A stretch of 64,000 nt of DNA from UBA2377 sp964525935 (GTDB lineage: Bacteria; Verrucomicrobiota; Verrucomicrobiia; Opitutales; Opitutaceae). Within the stretch, counting starts at the first letter, position 1. Every line of letters starts with the position of its first letter. Under the pieces are notes generated by a model that was not told where the DNA came from, searched no databases, and was given only the letters and a program-made list of their open reading frames with translations. A program made the position numbers and the translations under genes. Below, in pieces: positions 1 through 8,267 of this stretch. The stretch is taken from positions 62,001-126,000 of the forward strand of contig CAZGJZ010000009.1 of assembly GCA_964525935.1 (NCBI GenBank), read 5' to 3'.

Positions 1-357
1 TTGGTGCGTGCGGACTATGGTCCGCTGTTTCCGGCGAATGTGTTCGTTGGGAAAATCATGCGCCTCGACCTGCTGATCCAGCACGGCGAATACGACGCAG
101 CCCGTCGCGAACTCCTGCGCAGCTACCTGCCGATGGCCAAGCTGACCGGCACCTTGTGGGAGTTGTTCAACAAGGACGTGAGCTGCAACCACGGCTTCAC
201 CTCCTACATCGCGCTGCTCATCGACCGCTTGGCGGGCCGCGGAGCGTTAAAAAAAAGCGCGGCCGGGCTGGGCAAGGTGCGGGGAGGCAAGCTGGCCTCC
301 ACGCGCAAAAGCGCCGCGTCTGAGACCTCCTACATCACGCGCGTGGTCGCGGAGTGA
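1..357 (+). CDS. C-terminal fragment of a six-hairpin glycosidase (alpha-L-rhamnosidase-like)
   Basis: The frame is open from the first base, so the gene begins outside the window and only about 118 C-terminal residues are visible. The segment TLWELFNKDVSCNHGFTSY followed by IALLID resembles the end of the (alpha/alpha)6 barrel of bacterial GH78-type alpha-L-rhamnosidases, where a 'TLWE ... SCNHGFxS' stretch is usual. The tail after residue 80 is basic and Ala/Ser-rich and looks like a non-catalytic extension. The enzyme would hydrolyse rhamnose-containing polysaccharide. The catalytic acids are not in the window, so family and substrate rest on this short motif alone; another six-hairpin glycosidase family is possible. 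Confidence 0.55.
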   Translation: MVRADYGPLFPANVFVGKIMRLDLLIQHGEYDAARRELLRSYLPMAKLTGTLWELFNKDVSCNHGFTSYIALLIDRLAGRGALKKSAAGLGKVRGGKLASTRKSAASETSYITRVVAE

Positions 358-368
358 TCGAATCTACC

Positions 369-1592
369 TTACGTCCGTGAGTGCGTGAGCTTGTCCAAAT
401 TCGGCAGGAAAGTGGCGAGCAGGCCGATCAACGGGAGCCACGCGCAGAGGGCGAATACATACTCGACGCTGGTGTGGTCGGCGAGTCGGCCCAGCAGCGC
501 GGAGCCGATGCCGCCCATGCCAAACGCAAAGCCGAAGAAGAGTCCGCTGATGAGGCCGACTTTGCCCGGCACGAGCTCCTGCGCGTAAACGAGGATCGCG
601 GAAAAAGCGGACGCCAGGATCACGCCGATGATCATGGTCAGCACGGCGGTCCAAAACAGCGTGGCGTGCGGCAGGAGCAGGGAAAAGGGCGCCACGCCGA
701 GGATGGAAACCCAGATGACGAGCTTGCGGCCCACGCGGTCGCCAACCGGGCCACCGATGATCGTGCCCGCAGCCACGGCGAAAAGAAACAGGAAGAGAAA
801 CAGCTGGGCGTGCTGCGCCGTGACGTCGAACCGGTGCATCAGGTAAAACGTGTAGTAGCTCGTGAAGCTCGCGAGGTAGAAGTATTTTGAGAAGATGAGC
901 GCGGCGAGAATCGCGATGATGAACGCCGTGCGCTTGGGCGACAGCGGGGCTTTGCCAGCGGCGCGGGGCGGAAAGGGGCTGCGGCTCATCTGCAACAGCC
1001 GGTCGCGATACCAGCGGCCGACCCACACGAGCAGCACGATGCCGACGAAGGCCAGCAGCGTGAACCACAGGATGTGGGCCTGTCCGTGCGACATCACGAC
1101 GAGCGCGGCCAGCAGCGGGCCGAGCGAGCTGCCGAGATTGCCGCCGACTTGGAAGATGGATTGCGCGAAACCGTGTCGGCCGCCCGAAGCGAGGCGCGCG
1201 AGCCGCGAAGCCTCCGGATGGAAAATCGCGGAGCCCAGTCCGACGAGCGCGGCGGAGACGAGGATGAGCGGGTAATTCCACGCGTGCGAGAGCAGCGCGA
1301 GTCCGACGAGGGTGGCCGCCATGCCGGCGGGCAGCGACCACGGCTGGGGTTTGCCGTCGGTGTAGTGGCCGACGAGCGGTTGCAGCAGCGAGGCGGTGAG
1401 CTGGGAGACAAACGTGATCATGCCAATCTGGGAAAAGCTCAGATGGTAGGCGTCCTTCAGGACGGGGTAGATCGCGGGCAGCAGCGACTGGATCGTATCG
1501 TTGAGCAGGTGCGAAATGCTCAGCGCGATGAGCACCGCGAAGGCGGTGTTTTCGGCAGAAGAGCGGGGATCGGGCGCGGCAGCACTGGTCAT
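369..1592 (-). CDS. MFS transporter, fosmidomycin-resistance (Fsr)-like
   Basis: A 407-residue inner-membrane protein with about twelve hydrophobic segments, the usual length for the Fsr branch of the major facilitator superfamily. Typical family stretches are LLNDTIQSLLPAIYPVLK near residue 30, the loop HYTDGKPQPWS after helix 3 and GLGSAIFHPEASRLAR near residue 135. Fsr proteins export fosmidomycin and related small compounds; the natural substrate here cannot be read from sequence. The ATG at 1592 gives MTSAAAPDP just before helix 1. The frame stays open upstream, but that extension is Arg/Pro-rich, runs into the next gene's 3' end and is not expected to be coding. The stop TAA is at 369-371, convergent with the preceding gene. 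Confidence 0.85.
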   Translation of the reverse strand: MTSAAAPDPRSSAENTAFAVLIALSISHLLNDTIQSLLPAIYPVLKDAYHLSFSQIGMITFVSQLTASLLQPLVGHYTDGKPQPWSLPAGMAATLVGLALLSHAWNYPLILVSAALVGLGSAIFHPEASRLARLASGGRHGFAQSIFQVGGNLGSSLGPLLAALVVMSHGQAHILWFTLLAFVGIVLLVWVGRWYRDRLLQMSRSPFPPRAAGKAPLSPKRTAFIIAILAALIFSKYFYLASFTSYYTFYLMHRFDVTAQHAQLFLFLFLFAVAAGTIIGGPVGDRVGRKLVIWVSILGVAPFSLLLPHATLFWTAVLTMIIGVILASAFSAILVYAQELVPGKVGLISGLFFGFAFGMGGIGSALLGRLADHTSVEYVFALCAWLPLIGLLATFLPNLDKLTHSRT

Positions 1593-1690
1593 GGAAGTGC
1601 GAATCAATAGGGGCGCCGGCCCGCGTGGCAAATGCGGGGGTGTGTCATTAATCCGCCGCGAAGCGGACGTGGTGCGGGCTACTATTCGCC

Positions 1691-2518
1691 TTAGGCCGGC
1701 GGATGCCAGTCGGGGCACGGCCAGTTGTATATGAACCGCGGGTCCGTGATTTTCCACGAGACGGTGCGGGCGTGAGAACGGCGCACATTGGGGATGGCGG
1801 CGAGGCGGTCGGCGAATTCGCTCCACCCGTATTCGACGGCGATCTCGGCGGGCATGGGCAGTTGCCAGGGGCGCGCGGCGGCGCGTCGAGCGATCGCTTG
1901 CGCGACATCGCGGCGGATGTGCGCCCGCACATCGGCGACGGGATAAAGTTCGCAGGTGGCCCAGCCGGTGCCGCGCTTGGTCGCGGTGGTGCCGGCCCAG
2001 GGGAACAGCCGGCGCGCCTCGGTGCAGAGCGCTTCGTCGCCGGAGACGTGTAGCAGCGGGACGCCGAGCGCGCCGGTGAAGAGCGCGAACTGGCTCATCT
2101 CACCGTGCTCCTCGCCATTGATGAGGAAGCGGCAGATTTCCTTGGGGCACTGCGTGTGGTCGAGGAAGCCGTTGATTGTGCCGGCCATCGCGTGCTGGCC
2201 GACCATGAGCACGCCGGCAGTCGCGGCATCGAAGCCGCCGAACTTTAAGGGAAAGGCGGGCACGAGTTTTTCGAATTTGGCGCGCGGATCGAGGGCGACA
2301 CGGGTGAAGGCCTGCTGGCGATTGCGACCATGGCCGTCCCACACGATGACCTCGGTGGCGCCGGCATCGAAGCAGCCGGCGATGGTCGCATTGGTGTCGG
2401 CGGCGAGCTGGGCGAGGCCGTGCAGATATTCCGGCGCATGATCGTCGGTGGCGTAGCACTGATCCCAGTGATCGACGCCCGCGAGGCCTTCCATGTCGGT
2501 GACGATGCAGAATTTCAT
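1691..2518 (-). CDS. M55 family D-aminopeptidase (DppA-like)
   Basis: The 275-residue protein matches the size of M55 zinc peptidases such as Bacillus DppA, which release N-terminal D-amino acids from peptides. It starts MKFCIVTDMEG, with Asp8 and Glu10 in the metal-binding TDMEG motif. WDGHGRN supplies His63, and VGQHAMAG and GFLDHTQ supply two further histidines in the family's order. No signal peptide is visible, so it is probably cytoplasmic. The ATG at 2518 follows the stop of the esterase gene (2541) by 22 bp, so the two are likely co-transcribed. A longer in-frame extension upstream overlaps that gene in another frame and was dropped. A role in recycling D-Ala peptides is inferred. Confidence 0.88.
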   Translation of the reverse strand: MKFCIVTDMEGLAGVDHWDQCYATDDHAPEYLHGLAQLAADTNATIAGCFDAGATEVIVWDGHGRNRQQAFTRVALDPRAKFEKLVPAFPLKFGGFDAATAGVLMVGQHAMAGTINGFLDHTQCPKEICRFLINGEEHGEMSQFALFTGALGVPLLHVSGDEALCTEARRLFPWAGTTATKRGTGWATCELYPVADVRAHIRRDVAQAIARRAAARPWQLPMPAEIAVEYGWSEFADRLAAIPNVRRSHARTVSWKITDPRFIYNWPCPDWHPPA

Positions 2519-2540
2519 GAGAGTGGTGAGGGGGCCGGGC

Positions 2541-4208
2541 TTACTGCCAGAGGTGTTCGGGATTGCGCAGGGGGCGACGGTGGATTTTTCCGGCGCAGAG
2601 AACGTAGAGCATATCGTGCGCCGGGCCGGGGAGGGCCACGTCGTTGATCGGGCCGGGGGCGGGTGGGGCGAAAATTCCGATGATGCGGCCGTCGTGCTCG
2701 GCGAGCTGTAGGTCGGTGCCAGTGGCGAAAAAGCTCCAGCGTTTCGGATGCACCGCGAGGCCGCGCGTGCGACGTTGTGCCGTGCCGTCGGCCTGGTCGA
2801 AGCGATAGCAAGGCTCGGGGTGCGCGAGCGTGCCGTCGGCCTGCACGGAATACTGCCACGCGACGGGCGACGCGGCATCGCCGACGATGAGCTGGGTGCC
2901 GTCGGCGGTGAGCGCCAGAACCTGCGGTTGCAGACCGGAGGGCGCGAACGCGTGGCGCTGGCCGTCGGCTTTGATGAGCCAGATTTTTCCGGTGCGGGCC
3001 TCGATGGCGTAGAGATCACCGTTGCTGGCGACGCAGAGCGAGACGGCGGCGACGTCGTCGATGACGCCGCAGCGTGTGCCGGCGGCATCGAGGATCAGGA
3101 TGCGGTTCGTCTGAGTTTGGGTGACGTAGAGTCGCCCGTCGGGAGAAAACGCGAATGCATCCAATGGAGCGCTGGTGTCGGTGAAGAATGCGCGCTGACC
3201 AGCGGCGGTGAGACGATAGAGTGCCGGATCATTCGCCTGCGTGAAGAACAGGTCGCCGGCCGGACTCGCGGCGAGGCGGCTCACGGCGGTGGGGCCAGTG
3301 GGCACGCTTTGCCAGCCAACGTCGGGTGTGATGAGGCTGACGATGGGCTGGCGCGAACCGACACCGGCGCGGATGGATTGCGGATAGTTTTCCCACAACC
3401 AGCGGAGTGCGGCGGGGAAAATCGACGAGCCATGGTAATCATTGTGGCCGGCTTGCGCCGCCCAGGCGTGGTTCACCTCGTAACCGGCGTAGCCCAGGGC
3501 GGAAAGCATGTCGGTGTTGGCGGTCCACCAGTCGCCGGCGTAGTAATTGAGATCCTCGGCGCCACCTTGGAGGAAAAGGCGCAGGGGTTTGGGCTCGGTG
3601 AGACGGGCGAGCGTCGCGGCATGGTGGCCACCGCGCAGGCCGACGTAGGAGCCGACGCAACTGAAGACGCGGCGGAACGCATCGGGGCGGTGCCACGCGG
3701 CGTTGAAGGCACAGAACGCGCCGCTGCTGCCGCCGAGGAGCATGCGGCTGTCGGGGTCGGGGCGCAGCGTATAGCGGGCGGCGACGGCGGGGATGATTTC
3801 CTCGATGAGGAAACGCGCGTAGCGATCATCGGGGGTGTCGTATTCGAAACTACGCTGGTTACGATCGGGGGCGCCGGTGCGCGTGGCGGGGATGACGCCG
3901 GGGTTGATGAAGATGCCGATGCTGACGGGAATGGCGCGTTGGTGGATGAGATTGTCGAAGACGCCCGGCATGCGCCAGCGACGCTCGGCACGGATGTGGT
4001 CCCAGCCGTCCTGCACGATCATCACGGCGGCGGGTTGGGCGGCGTAGTATTGCGCGGGGATGTAGATCCAGTAGTCGCGCACCGTGCCGGGAAAAACGTG
4101 GCTGTCCGTGAGCGTATGTTTTTCGAGCCGTCCGGTGGGCACGCCGGGTTGGGAGAAAGAATCGGGACCGAGGGGGAAGAGCCGGTCGAGTTCGGCGTCG
4201 GGTGTCAT
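2541..4208 (-). CDS. Esterase (enterochelin-esterase-like) fused to SMP-30/gluconolactonase-like propeller
   Basis: A 555-residue two-domain protein. Residues about 1-265 form an alpha/beta-hydrolase of the Esterase/Fes type: VMIVQDGWDHIR near residue 62, nucleophile motif LLGGSSGAF with Ser161, and a late histidine in AAQAGHNDYHG near 250. Residues about 275-555 contain repeated strands such as LYRLTAAGQRAFFTD and FSPDGRLYVTQT, typical of a six-bladed SMP-30/gluconolactonase/LRE-like propeller. No clear signal peptide is seen. It probably hydrolyses an ester or lactone of a sugar-derived substrate, but the substrate is unknown. The ATG at 4208 is chosen because the next upstream region is the 148-bp divergent promoter gap before the VOC gene. 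Confidence 0.8.
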   Translation of the reverse strand: MTPDAELDRLFPLGPDSFSQPGVPTGRLEKHTLTDSHVFPGTVRDYWIYIPAQYYAAQPAAVMIVQDGWDHIRAERRWRMPGVFDNLIHQRAIPVSIGIFINPGVIPATRTGAPDRNQRSFEYDTPDDRYARFLIEEIIPAVAARYTLRPDPDSRMLLGGSSGAFCAFNAAWHRPDAFRRVFSCVGSYVGLRGGHHAATLARLTEPKPLRLFLQGGAEDLNYYAGDWWTANTDMLSALGYAGYEVNHAWAAQAGHNDYHGSSIFPAALRWLWENYPQSIRAGVGSRQPIVSLITPDVGWQSVPTGPTAVSRLAASPAGDLFFTQANDPALYRLTAAGQRAFFTDTSAPLDAFAFSPDGRLYVTQTQTNRILILDAAGTRCGVIDDVAAVSLCVASNGDLYAIEARTGKIWLIKADGQRHAFAPSGLQPQVLALTADGTQLIVGDAASPVAWQYSVQADGTLAHPEPCYRFDQADGTAQRRTRGLAVHPKRWSFFATGTDLQLAEHDGRIIGIFAPPAPGPINDVALPGPAHDMLYVLCAGKIHRRPLRNPEHLWQ

Positions 4209-4356
4209 GCGGGGAAGAGCGGAAGGGTCGGAGGAAAGTGGGCGGCGATGGCGGGGTTGTCCATCTCCGGCGTGTGAGGCGATTTATCCGGAACATAGGG
4301 CGTGCGATGACGAGCGGGAGTGTGCTAGATTTTCGCCTGCCTCCACTTTGCCTCCC

Positions 4357-4776
4357 ATGACTACTGCCATTCGTCCCGGTTTTCCCACGGCCTCGCCTTA
4401 TCTGGTTTTCCGCGACCCGGCAGCTGCGCTGGCGTTTTACACGGCGGCGTTTGGTGCGGTGGAGATCTCGTGTCACAAGGATGGCACGGGCCGCATCATG
4501 CACGCGGAGTTTCGCATCGGTGACTCGACGTTCATGGCGACGGGAGAGAGCCCGCAGTTTCCCTTTATCCGCAGCATCGAGACGGTCGGTGGTTCGCCAG
4601 TGCAATTTTTTCTCTACGTGGACGATGTGGATGTGCGTTTTGCGCGGGCGCTTGCGGCCGGCGGCAAGGTGGTCATGCCGTTGGCAGATCAACCATATGG
4701 GCGCAGCGGCGGGCTAGCCGATCCGTTTGGCCACGTGTGGTGGCTTTCGACGCATAAGGAAATGTCCGGCGCATGA
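4357..4776 (+). CDS. VOC family protein (PhnB-like)
   Basis: A 139-residue vicinal-oxygen-chelate fold protein. It shows the paired beta-alpha-beta pattern, with YLVFRDPAAALAFYTAAFGA near the N-terminus, IMHAEFRIGDSTFM in the middle, and the C-terminal GGLADPFGHVWWLSTH characteristic of PhnB/3-demethylubiquinone-like VOC proteins. Members bind a metal or small ligand; many have no assigned reaction. The ATG at 4357 is the first plausible start after the divergent gap 4209-4356. Its stop overlaps the next start by four bases (ATGA at 4773-4776), so it is translationally coupled to the methyltransferase. Confidence 0.85.
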   Translation: MTTAIRPGFPTASPYLVFRDPAAALAFYTAAFGAVEISCHKDGTGRIMHAEFRIGDSTFMATGESPQFPFIRSIETVGGSPVQFFLYVDDVDVRFARALAAGGKVVMPLADQPYGRSGGLADPFGHVWWLSTHKEMSGA

Positions 4777-5474
4777 ACGCGCGCGATTGGGACCGGCTGG
4801 CGGCGGCCTATGCGGATGAGGTGTGCGATATCTTCGTGCGCGACCGGCGCGGCGTGATCGCGCGCTGGCTGCGGGCGGAGAAATTGCTGACGGGCAAAAA
4901 GGCCGTCGTCGATGTGGGCTGCGGCATCGGCTCGTTTTTCAAAAAATATGGCCGGCATTTTGGCGAGAAGACCGGCACGGATCATTCGGCGCAGATGCTG
5001 CGGTTTGCGCGGAGTATTTGCCGGCGCCAGGCGGATATCGTGTGGCAGCAGGCCGACGTGTTGCGGCTGCCGGTGGCGTTGCACGCGCAGGGCGATCTCG
5101 TGGTGTGCTCGAATGTGATCACGTTTGTCTCGCTGCCGGCGTGTCGCCGGGCGTTGCGGGAAGTGATCCGCTGCACGCGGCCGGGTGGGCGCGTGATGCT
5201 CGTGCAGCCGGCGCTCGAGAGCCATGATGCGGTGGTCGCGTTTGAGACCGGCCGTGCGCAACCGAAGCGGCGTGACACGGCGGTCGTGCGACGTGACGAC
5301 CGCAAGCAGCGGTTTTTCACCAAGGCTGGAATGTTGGCGATGGCGCGCGCGGAAGGGCTGCGTGGTGTGGCCGTGCGCAAGGTTTGGTATCCGTGGCACG
5401 ACGAGGGCATCACGCGACCGCCGCGCGGAGCGGAGCCGCCGTGGGACTGGCTGGTGACCGGTCGCCGGGCTTGA
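4773..5474 (+). CDS. Class I SAM-dependent methyltransferase
   Basis: A 233-residue Rossmann-fold methyltransferase. Motif I is VVDVGCGIGSFF near residues 46-57, followed by the acidic strand end around KTGTDHSAQML. ARGRV-type post-I features appear as GDLVVCSNVITF (motif II) and RPGGRVMLVQPA (motif III region). The C-terminal part, RKQRFFTKAGMLAMARAEGL, resembles small-molecule methyltransferases of the Methyltransf_11/25 type. The substrate is unknown. It overlaps the VOC gene by ATGA and is followed 33 bp later by the DUF3817 gene, so the three probably form one operon. Confidence 0.85.
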   Translation: MNARDWDRLAAAYADEVCDIFVRDRRGVIARWLRAEKLLTGKKAVVDVGCGIGSFFKKYGRHFGEKTGTDHSAQMLRFARSICRRQADIVWQQADVLRLPVALHAQGDLVVCSNVITFVSLPACRRALREVIRCTRPGGRVMLVQPALESHDAVVAFETGRAQPKRRDTAVVRRDDRKQRFFTKAGMLAMARAEGLRGVAVRKVWYPWHDEGITRPPRGAEPPWDWLVTGRRA

Positions 5475-5507
5475 CTGCGGCGCGGCGGTGCGTGGGCTGG
5501 ACAGACC

Positions 5508-5816
5508 ATGCAATGGATTAAAACGAGTATCGGGCGGTTGCGCGTAATCGGCTTCTGGGAAGGGATTTCTTTCCTCGTGCTGCTGGGCATCGCGATGCCG
5601 TTGAAATATTTTGCCGACCGGCCCGAGGCGGTGCGCGTCGTCGGCATGGCGCACGGGATTCTGTTTCTGCTCTACGTGTGGGCGGCGATCCAGGCGGCGC
5701 TCGACAACAACTGGACGTGGCGGCGCACGGCGATGGTGCTCATCGCGAGCCTGCTGCCGGCGGGGCCTTTCGTGGTGGACGCGAAGCTGCTGCGCGAGCC
5801 GGCGAAGCAGGACTAG
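5508..5816 (+). CDS. DUF3817 integral membrane protein
   Basis: A 102-residue protein with about three membrane segments. IGFWEGISFLVLLGIAMPLKYF, VVGMAHGILFLLYVWAAIQAA and MVLIASLLPAGPFVVDAKL are the classic DUF3817 pattern, with the conserved EG.SFL, H...F..Y and P.GPF...K features. Family members are small inner-membrane proteins of unknown function, often beside transport or redox genes. The ATG start at 5508 precedes a short amphipathic stretch. The stop TAG is at 5814-5816. Confidence 0.85.
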   Translation: MQWIKTSIGRLRVIGFWEGISFLVLLGIAMPLKYFADRPEAVRVVGMAHGILFLLYVWAAIQAALDNNWTWRRTAMVLIASLLPAGPFVVDAKLLREPAKQD

Positions 5817-5885
5817 GTGGCGCGCGAGGGGAGCGCGCGGAGTGCGCAGAGTTGCGGTGCGGAGTTTTATGGCAAAACTGCCGGC

Positions 5886-6788
5886 ATGAAGATTCTTCGC
5901 CTTGTGGTTCTGGCGGTTGGGTTGGCTACGGCGCTGGCTGCGGTTGAAAGCCCGGCGAAGGCGGTGGGCTACGAGCAGGAAATCGATGCGGCCCGGGCCA
6001 AGCGCGTGCATCGGCTGACGGCGCCGGATGGCTGGTTGACGCTGATCGGGCTGCATTTTTTGACGCCGGGCGAGAGCACGATTGGCAGCGCCAAGGACAA
6101 CGTGGTGGTGCTCGCGGCGGGACCGGCGCAACTCGGGACCGTTCGATTAGCGGAAGCGGGCAACGTGACACTCGCGGTCGCGCCGGGAGTGGAAGTGCGG
6201 GCGAATGGTGAACTGACACGAACCGTCGAGCTGGGCGATGGCGTGCACGGCAAGCAGGTCGTGGCCGCGGTGGGCACGGTGTCGCTTCACGTGATCGATC
6301 GCGGTGGGCGCAAGGCGCTGCGGGTGAAGGATAGCGAGGCACCGCGACGTGCACATTTTGTGGGCATTGATTATTTCCTGACCGATCCGGCGTGGCGCAT
6401 CGAGGCGGAGTGGGTGGCGTTTGACCAGCCCCGCACGGTGCCGATCCGGAACATCATCGGACAGGAGTCGCCGGCACAGATTTTGGGCAAGGCGGTGTTC
6501 ACGCGCGACGGCCACACGATCGAGTTGCTCCCGATCCAGGAAGCGCCGGACGACGATTTGTTCTTCGTGATCTCGGATCTGACGAGCGGCGAGCAGACCT
6601 ATGGTGCGGCGCGTTTTCTCTACGCTGCGCCCCCGCGTGACGGCAAAGTAGTGCTGGATTTTAACCGCGCGGTGAACCCGCCGTGCGCGTTCACGCCGTT
6701 TGCGACGTGCCCGCTGCCGCCGAAGGAAAACCAAATGCCGATCGCCGTGACCGCAGGTGAGAAGGACTACCGCGGCGAGCATCCCTGA
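5886..6788 (+). CDS. DUF1684 domain protein, secreted
   Basis: A 300-residue protein that begins MKILRLVVLAVGLATALAAV, a typical Sec signal peptide likely cleaved after the Ala run near residue 20. The mature part carries DUF1684 landmarks: KRVHRLTAPDGWLTLIGLHF, GESTIGSAKDNVVVL, and near the end FNRAVNPPCAFTPFATCPLPP with the conserved NP.C....TCP stretch. The function of DUF1684 is unknown; proteins of this family are usually exported or membrane-attached. I take the ATG at 5886 rather than an upstream frame extension because it restores the signal peptide. Transcription ends against the convergent aldo/keto reductase, with a RAYT-type repeat in the gap. Confidence 0.82.
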   Translation: MKILRLVVLAVGLATALAAVESPAKAVGYEQEIDAARAKRVHRLTAPDGWLTLIGLHFLTPGESTIGSAKDNVVVLAAGPAQLGTVRLAEAGNVTLAVAPGVEVRANGELTRTVELGDGVHGKQVVAAVGTVSLHVIDRGGRKALRVKDSEAPRRAHFVGIDYFLTDPAWRIEAEWVAFDQPRTVPIRNIIGQESPAQILGKAVFTRDGHTIELLPIQEAPDDDLFFVISDLTSGEQTYGAARFLYAAPPRDGKVVLDFNRAVNPPCAFTPFATCPLPPKENQMPIAVTAGEKDYRGEHP

Positions 6789-6805
6789 GATGCAGGGCAC
6801 GCAAT

Positions 6806-6833
6806 AAATATAATAATGACGGCCTGACCCCGT
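6806..6833 (+). repeat. RAYT-associated repeat, copy 1
   Basis: A 28-bp sequence with an AT-rich head (ATATAATAAT) and the tail GACGGCCTGACCCCGT. It is identical base for base to copy 3 at 9199-9226. It sits in the 47-bp gap between the convergent DUF1684 and aldo/keto reductase genes, ending 2 bp before the latter's stop. Confidence 0.85.
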
Positions 6834-6835
6834 CG

Positions 6836-7825
6836 CTAGCGGCCGACGGCGCCCATCATGGCGGCGGGGTAGCGGGTGCCGGCGGCGGCACCAGCCGGGA
6901 AGATGGCGTTGATTTGGGCGAGTTCGGCGGGCGTGAGGGTGACATCGAGCGCGCCGAGGTTTTCGTCAAAATACTTGCGGCGCTTCGTGCCAGGGATGGG
7001 CACGATGTCGTCGCCTTGCGCGAGGACCCAGGCGAGGGCGAGTTGCGAGGCGGTGCAGTGTTTTTCGACGGCGAGTTGCTCGACGCGGCGGACGAGTTCG
7101 AGATTGCGCTGGAAGTTCTCGCCCTGAAAACGGGGAGAAATCCGCCGGTAGTCGTCCGCGGCGAAGTCCTCGAAGTGTTTGATCTGGCCGGTGAGGAAGC
7201 CGCGGCCGAGTGGGCTGTAGGCGACGAAACCGATGCCGAGTTCGCGGCAGGCGGCGAGCAGGCCGTCCTCGGGATCACGGGTCCAGAGCGAGTATTCGGT
7301 CTGCAGGGCGGTGATGGGATGCACGGCGTGCGCACGGCGGAGGGTGGCGGCGCCGGCTTCGGAGAGGCCGAGGTGGCGGACTTTGCCGGCGCGAACGAGG
7401 CCGGCCATGGCGTCGACGGTTTCCTCAATGGGGGTCGCAGGATCGACGCGGTGCAGGTAGTAAAGATCGATCACGTCGGTGCCGAGGCGGCGGAGGCTGG
7501 CGTCGCAAGCGGCGCGCACATAGTCGGGTTTGCCGCTGAAGCCGCGCACGGTGGGATCGGAGGAACTGCGTTGGATGCCGAACTTGGTGGCGAGAAAGAT
7601 CTCGCGCCGACGGGTGCCGAGGGCGCGGCCGATGAGCTCTTCGTTGCGCCCGAAGCCGTAGATGTCGGCGGTATCGAGGAACGGGACGCCGCGGTCGAGT
7701 GCGTGGTTGAGGGTGGCGATGGATTCCGCTTCATCGCCGGTGCCGTAGAATTCGGACATGCCCATGCAGCCGAGGCCCAGCGCGGGAACGAGCGGACCGT
7801 TTTTACCGAGGACGCGCGATTTCAT
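6836..7825 (-). CDS. Aldo/keto reductase
   Basis: A 329-residue NADPH-dependent (beta/alpha)8 oxidoreductase of the AKR superfamily, close in layout to the AKR13/YakC-type enzymes. The catalytic tetrad is visible: Asp in FLDTADIYG, Tyr in the same motif, Lys in FLATKFGI and His in YYLHRVD. GLGCMGMSEFYG near residue 20 is the family signature. The C-terminal PIPGTKRRKYFDENL holds the nucleotide-binding loop. It would reduce aldehydes or ketones; the physiological substrate is not evident. No signal peptide is present. The stop TAG lies just beyond repeat copy 1. Confidence 0.9.
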   Translation of the reverse strand: MKSRVLGKNGPLVPALGLGCMGMSEFYGTGDEAESIATLNHALDRGVPFLDTADIYGFGRNEELIGRALGTRRREIFLATKFGIQRSSSDPTVRGFSGKPDYVRAACDASLRRLGTDVIDLYYLHRVDPATPIEETVDAMAGLVRAGKVRHLGLSEAGAATLRRAHAVHPITALQTEYSLWTRDPEDGLLAACRELGIGFVAYSPLGRGFLTGQIKHFEDFAADDYRRISPRFQGENFQRNLELVRRVEQLAVEKHCTASQLALAWVLAQGDDIVPIPGTKRRKYFDENLGALDVTLTPAELAQINAIFPAGAAAGTRYPAAMMGAVGR

Positions 7826-7930
7826 TGGCCGCTAGGCTAGCGGGATGCGCGCCAAAGTAAAATACGCGCGGCGAATTCAGCCCGGGCCTGCACGAATTAT
7901 TAGCGCGCTCCTGCCGACGGGGATGGGCGA

Positions 7931-8206
7931 TCACTCGGCGAGCAGCGGTTGGAATTCAGTGTGCCGCTCGATGAAGCGCGCAACGTAGGAGCATTGCGGG
8001 ACGACTCGCCGGTGAGCGGCCCGGGCGTCCGCGAGCGCGGTTCGCACGAGGGCGTCCGCGATGCCACGCCCGCGCAGCTCGGGTGGCACAAACGTGTGTG
8101 TGAAGACCATGCGATCGCCTTCGAGGACGTATTCGGCAACGGCGAGATGCCCATCGACCTCGCTTTCGTAGCGGCTGTGCGCAGAATTATGGCGAATGGC
8201 GTTCAT
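7931..8206 (-). CDS. Small GNAT-type N-acetyltransferase (YjdJ/GNAT_acetyltr-like)
   Basis: A 91-residue protein of the short, single-domain GNAT group. HLAVAEYVLEGDRMVFTHTFVPPELRGRGIADALV contains the acetyl-CoA loop RGRGIA, and VVPQCSYVARFIERH is the conserved end motif of this family (usually C.Y...Y....P). The substrate is unknown. The ATG at 8206 abuts repeat copy 2, so the repeat occupies the place where a ribosome-binding site would lie; no clear Shine-Dalgarno is visible. It is divergent from the RAYT gene. Confidence 0.85.
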   Translation of the reverse strand: MNAIRHNSAHSRYESEVDGHLAVAEYVLEGDRMVFTHTFVPPELRGRGIADALVRTALADARAAHRRVVPQCSYVARFIERHTEFQPLLAE

Positions 8207-8235
8207 AAATGGGGTCAGGCCTTCACTATTATATT
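8206..8235 (-). repeat. RAYT-associated repeat, copy 2 (inverted)
   Basis: Read on the minus strand this 30-bp block matches copy 4 (10388-10417) exactly: an AT-rich head AATATAATAGTG, then AAGGCCTGACCCCATTTA. It differs from copies 1 and 3 in the middle and tail. It lies between the GNAT start codon and the RAYT start, in opposite orientation to the other three copies. Confidence 0.85.
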
Positions 8236-8267
8236 GTTTCTGTCAACGCATGGCTCCAAGGTCAGCC

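Noticed and set aside
2748..4277. 509-codon open frame opposite the esterase/SMP-30 gene
   Set aside because: Low-complexity shadow of a GC-rich gene with clear hydrolase motifs on the other strand.
8196..8267. Longer N-terminus for the RAYT gene
   Set aside because: The added residues come from the repeat copy 2 and have no family support; ATG 8268 gives the usual start MARKPRIQF.
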